Below are positions 18,222-25,589 of a stretch of DNA of 64,000 nucleotides, piece after piece. This DNA comes from Hanstruepera flava (GTDB taxonomy: Bacteria > Bacteroidota > Bacteroidia > Flavobacteriales > Flavobacteriaceae). The first letter of the stretch is position 1. Each line of letters starts with the position of its first letter. Position numbers and translations under genes: made by a program. The stretch covers positions 1,153,501-1,217,500 of the forward strand of contig NZ_JALJCW010000001.1 of NCBI RefSeq assembly GCF_023634025.1. The letters run 5' to 3'. Below the pieces are notes generated by a model that did no database searches, was not told where the DNA came from, and was given only the letters and a program-made list of their open reading frames with translations.

Positions 18222-19031
18222 ATGAAAGATAAGAGGATATTGTATGTATCATCTGAAGTAGTGCCTTATTTACCTGAAACCGAAATCTCATCGATGTCAT
18301 TTGAAGCACCTAGAATGGTAAATCAACTAGGCGGTCAAATTCGAATTTTTATGCCAAGATACGGCAATATAAATGAGAGAAGACACCAGCTACATGAAGT
18401 AATTAGACTATCTGGTATTAATTTGGTGATAAACGACCTAGATATGCCATTGATAATTAAAGTTGCTTCAATTCCGAAAGAGCGTATTCAGGTATATTTT
18501 ATTGATAACGACGAGTATTTCAAGAGAAAAGCCACTTTAACAGACGAAGATGGAAATTTATTCCCAGACAATGACGAGCGTGCCATTTTCTTTGCCAAAG
18601 GTGTTATTGAAACTGTTAAAAAATTAAACTGGTCTCCAGACATAATTCATGTTCATGGTTGGTTAGCCTCTTTATTACCGTTGTATTTAAAACAGTTCTA
18701 TAAAGATGAGCCATTATTTAACGAAAGTAAAATTGTTACATCTATATACAATCAAAGTTTTGAAGGTGCGTTAAATAAGGACATGCAAGACAAAATAAAA
18801 TTTGACAACATAGATAGTGAAGCCATTAAGTCTTTAGAAAAGCCTACCTACAACAACTTAATGAAAGTTGCCATTGACCATTCTGATGCGTTAATTATTG
18901 GTTCTGAGGAAATTCCTGAAGAGTTAACAACGCATTTAAAAGATTCTCAAAAACCAATTTTAGAATACAAATCAAAAGATGAGTTTAGTGAAGCTTATAC
19001 CGAGTTTTACAATAATGAAGTTTTAGGATAA
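18222..19031 (+). CDS. Half-length glycogen/starch synthase-like protein (GT5 N-terminal domain only)
   Basis: 269-residue homologue of the N-terminal Rossmann domain of GT5 glycogen synthases. The start RILYVSSEVVPYLPE matches the family's SSEVAPF strand, and DIIHVHGWLASLLPLYL matches the HxHDW helix region. Two things are missing: the ADP-glucose-binding KxGG motif, replaced by PETEISSMS (18-26), and the whole C-terminal GT-B domain with its catalytic Glu. It is therefore unlikely to synthesise glycogen alone. It is followed after 23 bases by a DUF4270 lipoprotein and glmS, and is divergent from panC. A binding or regulatory role is possible; function is unknown. Confidence 0.8.
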   Translation: MKDKRILYVSSEVVPYLPETEISSMSFEAPRMVNQLGGQIRIFMPRYGNINERRHQLHEVIRLSGINLVINDLDMPLIIKVASIPKERIQVYFIDNDEYFKRKATLTDEDGNLFPDNDERAIFFAKGVIETVKKLNWSPDIIHVHGWLASLLPLYLKQFYKDEPLFNESKIVTSIYNQSFEGALNKDMQDKIKFDNIDSEAIKSLEKPTYNNLMKVAIDHSDALIIGSEEIPEELTTHLKDSQKPILEYKSKDEFSEAYTEFYNNEVLG

Positions 19032-19054
19032 GCCTATTTCTTGAAAAAACAACT

Positions 19055-20644
19055 ATGAAAAGATTTTTAAGCCCTTTAAAATATATATCAGGTATATTAC
19101 TTATTATGTTTTTTGCCTGTGATGATGATTACGCAACTGTAGAGACAGATATTGAAGGAATCACGAATTTTAATACTGATTCCATTAAATTTCCCGTTGT
19201 TTCATTTAATAGGAAATTAGGCCCAGTTCAAACAAATAACCTGTCATCTAATTTAATGGGCATATACAATGACCCTATTTATGGACAAACAACAGGAAGT
19301 GTGGTAACTCAAATTGTACCAACTTCATTTGGCTTTAATTTTCCTGAAGATATAGCTGTAGACTCGGTAATTTTAACAATTCCTTACTACGCCAAAAACA
19401 TTGGTGCAGATGCTGAAGGCACCCCTTTATACGAATTAGATTCCTTGTTTGGTGACGAACCTGTGAGTCTTACCATTTATCAAAACAATTATTTTTTACG
19501 CGATTTTGACCCAGATAGTAATTTATCTGAAGCACAGAAGTATTACTCTAACTCAAATCAAACAATCAATTTTGACAATTTTATTGGCGAACTATTATAT
19601 GAGAATGATGAGTTTTTACCCAATGATCAACAAATTGTAATAAATGATGAAGAAACAATAGCTCCTAGTTTAAGAGTGCATTTAAACAATGGCAATGAGT
19701 TTTGGGATAACTTATTCTTTTTTAACACTCCAAATGCTGGCTCTCAACCCGAAATAAGCAATCAAAACAACTTTAAAGATTATTTTAGAGGACTTTACTT
19801 TAAAATTGAAGAAGCTATGACTGGTAATGGCCATATGATGATGATGAATTTTTCTCAAGGCAATGTCATTGTATATTATAGTTGGGTAATTGAAACTACT
19901 ATAGATGAAAATGGTGATCCTCTAGAAATTAAGGATGATAGTTTTATAAGAATGAACTTTACTGGCAACCGTTTAAATATTCTTGAAAACGACCCTACAA
20001 ATACCGTTATTGCTGATGCAGATGCCAATGCAGATCCTATTGACGGCGATCAATCCTTATACCTTAAAGGAGGCGAAGGCTCTATGGCAGTCATAGACCT
20101 ATTTAATGGTACATTTGAAGATCCGGAAACAGGAACAGGTGTTCCTGCATTGGAATACTTTAAGAGCAAAAAGGACTCTTGGCTTATAAACGAGGCCAAT
20201 CTTACGCTTTACGTCGATCAAAATCAGGTAAATGGCGAAGAGCCCAATAGAGTTATGTTAATAGATTTAGAAAATAATGTGCCTATTGTAGATTATTTTT
20301 TCGATGGAACTACAAACAATGCAAACCCTTCGTTGTCTAAATCTTTTTATTCAAAAATATTAGAGCGAGACAGTAATGACGAAGGTGTCAAGTATAAATT
20401 TCGCCTAACGGAACATTTAAACAACATCTTGTTACGGGACTCAACAAATGTAAAACTTGGCGTTTATGTTTCTACAAATGTTAATGAGATTCAGCAAGCA
20501 ACAGCACTTGAATATGATGATACTGACACACACTCTGGTTCAGTGATGTCTCCAAGAGGAACCGTGCTTTATGGCTCTAATTCTAATGTTCCGGATAACA
20601 AAAAAGTAAAATTCGAATTATATTATACAGAACCAGATAAATAA
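19055..20644 (+). CDS. DUF4270 lipoprotein
   Basis: Predicted outer-membrane lipoprotein of 529 residues. The signal peptide ends with the lipobox FFAC (Cys near 22) and the acidic DDD after the cysteine resembles the Bacteroidota export signal that sends lipoproteins to the cell surface. The body is beta-rich, with the family-typical IYNDPIYGQTTGSVVTQIVPTS segment and a late HLNNILLRDSTNVKLGVYVS. No enzymatic motif is visible. It lies between the half glycogen synthase and glmS with gaps of 23 and 6 bases, an arrangement I recall as conserved in flavobacteria, which hints at a role in envelope polysaccharide supply. Confidence 0.85.
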   Translation: MKRFLSPLKYISGILLIMFFACDDDYATVETDIEGITNFNTDSIKFPVVSFNRKLGPVQTNNLSSNLMGIYNDPIYGQTTGSVVTQIVPTSFGFNFPEDIAVDSVILTIPYYAKNIGADAEGTPLYELDSLFGDEPVSLTIYQNNYFLRDFDPDSNLSEAQKYYSNSNQTINFDNFIGELLYENDEFLPNDQQIVINDEETIAPSLRVHLNNGNEFWDNLFFFNTPNAGSQPEISNQNNFKDYFRGLYFKIEEAMTGNGHMMMMNFSQGNVIVYYSWVIETTIDENGDPLEIKDDSFIRMNFTGNRLNILENDPTNTVIADADANADPIDGDQSLYLKGGEGSMAVIDLFNGTFEDPETGTGVPALEYFKSKKDSWLINEANLTLYVDQNQVNGEEPNRVMLIDLENNVPIVDYFFDGTTNNANPSLSKSFYSKILERDSNDEGVKYKFRLTEHLNNILLRDSTNVKLGVYVSTNVNEIQQATALEYDDTDTHSGSVMSPRGTVLYGSNSNVPDNKKVKFELYYTEPDK

Positions 20645-20650
20645 AACTAT

Positions 20651-22498
20651 ATGTGTGGTATTGTAGGCTATATTGGTCATAGAGAAGCTTATCCTATTAT
20701 TATTGAAGGACTTAAACGTTTAGAATATCGTGGATACGATAGTGCAGGTATTGCCCTTTTTGATGGTACCGACTTAAAAGTATCTAAAACTAAAGGTAAA
20801 GTAGCCGATTTAGAACACCGCGTTGCAGATGAAATAACTACACATGCTAATTTAGGCATCGGCCATACGCGTTGGGCTACACATGGTGTTCCCAATGATT
20901 TAAATGCTCATCCTCATTATTCCAATTCTGGAAATTTGGTAATAATTCACAATGGTATCATTGAAAATTATGATTCTTTACGTAAAGAGTTAATTTCAAG
21001 AGGTTACACATTTAAGTCTGATACAGATACTGAAGTTTTAATTAACTTAATTGAAGATGTAAAAATCAAGGAAGATGTTAAACTTGGCAAAGCAGTGCAA
21101 ATTGCCTTAAATCAAGTTGTAGGCGCTTATTCCATTGCTGTTTTTGACAAAACAAAACCAGGCGAAATTGTTATAGCTCGTCTTGGTAGTCCTTTGGCTG
21201 TTGGTATTGGTGAAAATGAATTTTTTATAGCCAGTGACGCATCTCCTTTTATAGAATATACAAAAAATGCCGTGTACCTTGAAGACGAGGAGATGGCAAT
21301 TATTCGTTCAGGCAAGGATATAAAAATTAGAAAAATAAAAGATGATTCTTTGGTAGACCCCTACGTACAGGAATTACAAATGAATCTTGAGCAGATAGAA
21401 AAAGGCGGCTACGACCATTTTATGCTTAAAGAAATTTACGAGCAACCTAATGCGATTAAAGATACATACAGAGGACGATTGTTAGTAAAAAAAGGCATCA
21501 TAAAAATGTCTGGTGTTGATGATAATATAGAAAAGTTCCTTAACGCCAATCGTATCGTAATTGTTGCCTGTGGCACATCTTGGCATGCAGGATTAGTTGC
21601 TGAATATATATTTGAAGATTTAGCAAGAATTCCTGTTGAAGTTGAGTATGCATCAGAATTTAGATACCGTAATCCAGTTATTACAAATAAGGATGTGGTT
21701 ATAGCCATTTCTCAATCTGGAGAAACTGCTGATACTCTTGCTGCTATTAAGCTTGCTAAAGCCAATGGTGCTTTTGTGTTTGGAGTATGTAATGTGGTAG
21801 GATCTTCTATTGCTAGAGAAACCAATGCTGGTGCATACACCCATGCTGGCCCAGAAATTGGCGTTGCCTCTACAAAAGCATTTACAACACAAATAACTGT
21901 GCTCTCATTAATTGCCCTGAAACTCGCTAAAGCTAAAGGCGCTATTTCAAATTCTGATTATCGCTATCATTTACAAGAACTTGAACTTATTCCAGAAAAA
22001 GTAGCTAAAGCATTAACTTCGGACATGCACATAAAAGCCGTTGCTGACACTTATAAAGAAGCCCGAAATTGCTTATATTTAGGTAGAGGTTATAATTTCC
22101 CCGTTGCGTTAGAAGGTGCCTTAAAACTTAAGGAAATATCATACATACACGCCGAAGGTTACCCTGCTGCTGAAATGAAACATGGCCCTATTGCTCTTAT
22201 AGACGAACAAATGCCTGTAATTGTAATTGCAACCAAAAAAGGGCATTATGAGAAAGTAGTGAGTAATATTCAAGAGATTAAATCCAGAAAAGGAAAAATT
22301 ATTGGAATAGTTACTGAAGGTGACACCCATGTTAAAGAATTGGCTGATCATGTTATTGAAGTACCTGAAACTTTAGAACCGCTTTCACCGCTATTAACAA
22401 CTATACCGCTACAGTTATTATCATATCATATAGCAGTTATGTTAGGTAAAAATGTTGACCAACCTCGAAATTTAGCCAAATCGGTAACTGTAGAATAG
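20651..22498 (+). CDS. glmS: Glutamine-fructose-6-phosphate aminotransferase (isomerizing)
   Basis: Makes glucosamine-6-phosphate from fructose-6-phosphate and glutamine, the entry to UDP-GlcNAc. Of 615 residues, the N-terminal Ntn glutaminase starts MCGIVGYIGHR with the nucleophile Cys2 and GIGHTRWATHG; two SIS domains follow (VACGTSWHAGLVAEY, AISQSGETADTLAA, YLGRGYNFPVALEGALKLKEISY), and the C terminus ends PRNLAKSVTVE as usual. The protein is complete. No glmS ribozyme-like leader is possible in the six-base gap upstream, so it depends on the upstream promoter. It converges on the sulfotransferase gene with only eight bases between them. Confidence 0.98.
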   Translation: MCGIVGYIGHREAYPIIIEGLKRLEYRGYDSAGIALFDGTDLKVSKTKGKVADLEHRVADEITTHANLGIGHTRWATHGVPNDLNAHPHYSNSGNLVIIHNGIIENYDSLRKELISRGYTFKSDTDTEVLINLIEDVKIKEDVKLGKAVQIALNQVVGAYSIAVFDKTKPGEIVIARLGSPLAVGIGENEFFIASDASPFIEYTKNAVYLEDEEMAIIRSGKDIKIRKIKDDSLVDPYVQELQMNLEQIEKGGYDHFMLKEIYEQPNAIKDTYRGRLLVKKGIIKMSGVDDNIEKFLNANRIVIVACGTSWHAGLVAEYIFEDLARIPVEVEYASEFRYRNPVITNKDVVIAISQSGETADTLAAIKLAKANGAFVFGVCNVVGSSIARETNAGAYTHAGPEIGVASTKAFTTQITVLSLIALKLAKAKGAISNSDYRYHLQELELIPEKVAKALTSDMHIKAVADTYKEARNCLYLGRGYNFPVALEGALKLKEISYIHAEGYPAAEMKHGPIALIDEQMPVIVIATKKGHYEKVVSNIQEIKSRKGKIIGIVTEGDTHVKELADHVIEVPETLEPLSPLLTTIPLQLLSYHIAVMLGKNVDQPRNLAKSVTVE

Positions 22499-22506
22499 GT
22501 TTGCTG

Positions 22507-23898
22507 CTATTTAAAACACACTTTTTTGCCTTTAAGTTTGTCGTAAACAGTATTGACGGCTTCCAATAATTGTTTGTCACATGCCGAAGTATCAATATCT
22601 CTATTGTTTGAAAAAGGAATGAGATGAGAATAATCGAAAGACATGCTCATTTCGCTTTCAATGTATTCCATTACCTTTTGAGGTTTATTTAAGTAATCTG
22701 AATATTCAATTAGCAAATAGTTTTCATCTTCAATTTCCAATAAATAATTATAATAATTTAGCCAAATCGCTAACCAATAGTTAAGTGTAGACTTCTCGTA
22801 AGGGAATTCTAAATCCTTATCAGTAAATTTAAACACTTTTTGATTTTTTCCGAATTCATGATGGCCTAACCAATCTAAATAGGTTTGCATAAATTCATCA
22901 TCTGTTTGAAATTCAGAAAACCGTTTATGCTGATTTAACAAAGAATATGCATGTACTTCTGGTTTTCTAAACAGGAAAACTACTTTGAACGATTTATTAA
23001 ATTTACGTAACGATTCATATCTTAAAATAATATTGTTGTTTTTTGACAAATAAGTAGATGTATTGTTTTGCCTTACCAAAGCTTGATATTTCATATAATT
23101 ATCATAAACTTCTTCGGTAATCTCGTGTTTATTTAAGTAGTTTTTGGAAATAAAAGAATCATTTAAAAACACCTTAAAAAAATATTCTTCAAGCGCTTCA
23201 ATTGTATTTAAACCAAACAGCATTTTATCCCCATGTTTTCTCTCTTTCAATTTTGCTTTTTTTGGATTATACATTCTTTTCCAAAGATTAGGGGCTAACA
23301 ATAAAGGCATATTGGAATAATCTAAAGAGCTAAAATTACCAGCTTTAAATAATTGATCGGTTAGGCTAGTGGTTCCTGCCCTAGCAAGGCCAGAAACAAT
23401 TAAAAAAATCTCTTTATCTTCTGAAATCTTTTCTTTTTTAAACTTACTGTCAAATGAAAACAACAACCTCCCAATATTGTAATTATTCAAAATAAGTTTG
23501 TGGAATAAAATTGAAGCTTCAGAATAATCTTCAGAAGGTGTTTTTCTCTTAATTAAAAATGGTATAATGCTCCCTACAGACATGCTTACAAAAAACCAAG
23601 TAGATGAGGTATCTGAACTTTGAAATTCTATATTTTGAAAGCGCAAGTAAATATAAACTGGTAAGCATGTTATAAAAACTATAATAGCCAAAAGGCCAAT
23701 GTTTTTACCCAAAGCCAATAACATATTCTTTAATGCTTCAATAAGGTTTTTTTGCTTAACAAGTTCGTCTTCTTTAGACAAAACCGCATTAGACAGGCTT
23801 AATGTTGCCTCTAATGCTGCAAAAAAATGTTTGCGAAAATAGATTAACAGGCCAATAAATATAAATCCCGAAAGACCTATTAATAAATAATAAACCAT
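22507..23898 (-). CDS. Membrane-anchored PAPS-type sulfotransferase
   Basis: 463-residue protein with two or three N-terminal membrane segments (about 4-21, 66-86 and 101-116) and a cytoplasmic sulfotransferase fold from about 160. The 5'-phosphosulfate loop is IVSGLARAGTTSLT (167-180), and the 3'-phosphate-binding strand/helix is VVFLFRKPEVHAYSLL (Arg311, Ser319). Expected donor is PAPS; the acceptor is unknown, but membrane tethering suggests a lipid-linked glycan or lipid. The ATG shares one base with the stop of a 47-residue membrane protein gene (TAATG), which in turn overlaps an arylsulfotransferase-like gene. No PAPS synthesis genes are in the window. Confidence 0.85.
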   Translation of the reverse strand: MVYYLLIGLSGFIFIGLLIYFRKHFFAALEATLSLSNAVLSKEDELVKQKNLIEALKNMLLALGKNIGLLAIIVFITCLPVYIYLRFQNIEFQSSDTSSTWFFVSMSVGSIIPFLIKRKTPSEDYSEASILFHKLILNNYNIGRLLFSFDSKFKKEKISEDKEIFLIVSGLARAGTTSLTDQLFKAGNFSSLDYSNMPLLLAPNLWKRMYNPKKAKLKERKHGDKMLFGLNTIEALEEYFFKVFLNDSFISKNYLNKHEITEEVYDNYMKYQALVRQNNTSTYLSKNNNIILRYESLRKFNKSFKVVFLFRKPEVHAYSLLNQHKRFSEFQTDDEFMQTYLDWLGHHEFGKNQKVFKFTDKDLEFPYEKSTLNYWLAIWLNYYNYLLEIEDENYLLIEYSDYLNKPQKVMEYIESEMSMSFDYSHLIPFSNNRDIDTSACDKQLLEAVNTVYDKLKGKKVCFK

Positions 23899-24041
23899 TA
23901 CTGTTTTTTGAATAGTTTACGAAAAAAGCGTTTAATAGGAATCCATAAAACCACACCAAAGGCGAAAATAACCAGTAGGGCGATAAATAAAATAATTAGT
24001 AAAGTACCAATACCAATTCCAGGGCCAATGTATAATGTCAT
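23898..24041 (-). CDS. 47-residue single-span membrane protein
   Basis: Very short gene, below usual length cut-offs. It begins MTLYIGPGIGIGTLLIILF, continues as one strongly hydrophobic span to about residue 33, and ends in a positively charged tail (KRFFRKLFKKQ), which predicts the C terminus in the cytoplasm. Evidence that it is real: its ATG overlaps the upstream arylsulfotransferase-like stop by four bases (ATGA), and its TAA shares one base with the downstream sulfotransferase ATG. Both junctions are the coupling arrangements used elsewhere in this window. Function unknown; it may be a small subunit or membrane adaptor for one of the two sulfotransferases. Confidence 0.72.
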   Translation of the reverse strand: MTLYIGPGIGIGTLLIILFIALLVIFAFGVVLWIPIKRFFRKLFKKQ

Positions 24042-25360
24042 AACTTATAATTTAAGGCTTCCAACTCATTATCTAAATAAGTTGTTGTCCAATTAGGTAA
24101 ATAATGATACCCTTCAATATTACTTTCTAGGGTTGTTTTTAAAACCACACCTTTTTCATTCAAAACCCAAAGAATCCCAGATCCTTGCTCTTCAAAAAAC
24201 AAATCGCCATTAGGCAATATACGGTATAGACCTTCGGCATCCGTAAAAATACCATGCTCTTTAAACGGTTCTTCAAAAAGCGGCGTATAGGTATCTTCTT
24301 CAAAGTTATAAATAAGTACATTTGAATGGTTTATTTTTCGGTCAACCGTTTGATTTGTAGGTTTAAATTCTATTTCCTTTTGTATTATTTGAGTTGCTAT
24401 GGTATTATTATTTAAAATTGCTATCGCATTAGACGCTATTATGTCGACATCATGCTGAAATAAGAAAGGGCCTTCAAAAACTTTAATTACTTTGTTTTCT
24501 CCTGGTCGATATTGAATTATTAATGAAGGGCTTCTAAAGCTCAAAAACAAATCACCTTCTTCAAAATATAAAGATGAAAATAATGCAGGTTGTATATCGT
24601 TTAAATGGAAAGGATCATTAGTATAGGGGCTTTTATTGATTAGATATTCTAAATTGTTTTCGCTAAAAATTTCGGTCAGTGATTTATGGTAGAGTGTTTT
24701 ACCGGTTACTGCATCAATTTTAACAATAACATCATCTCTATAGTCCGTTATTATTCCATCTAAAGACACTTTTTTGGGTACTATTTTACCATTATCATGA
24801 TCAACTCCTGGTATCCAAATATTACCTAGCGAGTCGGTATTCATGGCATGATGATAAATAAAATCACTATTAAACCATTTTTCTTTAGATGAAGCATCAA
24901 CCCGAAAAAGCCCGGGTCTTTCGTTACAGGAAACAATTATATCTTTATTGTGCATAAGCATCGCAGGATATAATCTGTCGTTTTCATCAACACTATATCT
25001 GCTAGATAATCTGTCTTCGGGAATTATCCATTCATACTTTATTGTATTATCTTTAAAGTTCTTTAACTGGATTTTATATTCGTTTCCATTTCTAAAAGAA
25101 TACAAACCATATAAATTATAACCCAAATTGTTTATGCCTTCACGATCCTCATCTTTGGTTTTTATATAATAATCTGGAGCATTAACTATATACTCATAGG
25201 TTCTTTTCATATTAGAAATGCCTTCAGAAAACGATCTTATTGGAGTAGTTAATGGTCCCATACTCGTTCCTCCCAATGTTACATTTCTTATTACACCACT
25301 CCAGATCATGAGAAAGAATAAAGCTATTATAAACAATGCTATTTTTCTTATTGTTTTCAT
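24038..25360 (-). CDS. Arylsulfotransferase (ASST)-like beta-propeller protein
   Basis: 440-residue protein with an N-terminal signal anchor (IALFIIALFFLMIWSGV) and a periplasmic propeller of the ASST type (PF05935/PF14269). Family-like active-site blocks appear in order: IYHHAMNTDSLGNIWIPG (His170/171), DPFHLNDIQP (His252), LFLSFRS (Arg276) and LFQHDVDI (His303). PAPS-independent ASSTs transfer sulfate between phenolic sulfates through a sulfohistidine. It is the first gene of a three-gene coupled operon ending in a PAPS-type sulfotransferase, so the pair could act on opposite sides of the membrane; this is inference. An exact TAnnTTTG element lies 35 bases upstream. Confidence 0.8.
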   Translation of the reverse strand: MKTIRKIALFIIALFFLMIWSGVIRNVTLGGTSMGPLTTPIRSFSEGISNMKRTYEYIVNAPDYYIKTKDEDREGINNLGYNLYGLYSFRNGNEYKIQLKNFKDNTIKYEWIIPEDRLSSRYSVDENDRLYPAMLMHNKDIIVSCNERPGLFRVDASSKEKWFNSDFIYHHAMNTDSLGNIWIPGVDHDNGKIVPKKVSLDGIITDYRDDVIVKIDAVTGKTLYHKSLTEIFSENNLEYLINKSPYTNDPFHLNDIQPALFSSLYFEEGDLFLSFRSPSLIIQYRPGENKVIKVFEGPFLFQHDVDIIASNAIAILNNNTIATQIIQKEIEFKPTNQTVDRKINHSNVLIYNFEEDTYTPLFEEPFKEHGIFTDAEGLYRILPNGDLFFEEQGSGILWVLNEKGVVLKTTLESNIEGYHYLPNWTTTYLDNELEALNYKL

Positions 25361-25394
25361 GCGAGTTTAAATTAATTTGAATCTCCTTATTTAA

Positions 25395-25402
25395 CAAATC
25401 TA
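25395..25402 (-). promoter_or_regulatory. -7 promoter element of the sulfotransferase operon
   Basis: TAGATTTG on the minus strand matches TAnnTTTG and lies 35 bases before the arylsulfotransferase-like ATG. No -33 TTG was seen. Confidence 0.45.
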
Positions 25403-25500
25403 AAATAAAAATAAAGATTTGTATGATTAATAAAAGATGTTTTACAGTCTAATAATTTTATCAAATAACCATTTTTCGTTATATTTTTTAGACAATTAAT

Positions 25501-25516
25501 ATTATGCATGCATAAT
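25501..25516. promoter_or_regulatory. 16-bp perfect palindrome, candidate operator
   Basis: ATTATGCATGCATAAT is identical to its reverse complement. It lies 74 bases before the TonB receptor ATG in a 229-base divergent region that otherwise holds only AT-rich sequence and the minus-strand promoter. A dimeric regulator site is plausible; no known operator was recognised. Confidence 0.4.
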
Positions 25517-25589
25517 TTTTATAAATAATTTATTCTGTTTTGGAAGAATTATTTATATTGCTCAAGTAATAATTAACTAAATCTTAAAC

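Noticed and set aside
18222-19031. Reading the half glycogen synthase as a pseudogene fragment
   Set aside because: The frame is intact, it has its own promoter and normal codon use, and the stop is followed closely by a co-directional gene; no remnant of the C-terminal domain follows.
20645-20650. glmS ribozyme or riboswitch
   Set aside because: Only six bases separate the DUF4270 stop and the glmS start.
23908-24096. Plus-strand 62-residue ORF
   Set aside because: It is antisense to the coupled 47-residue gene and the end of the arylsulfotransferase-like gene; no promoter or family resemblance.
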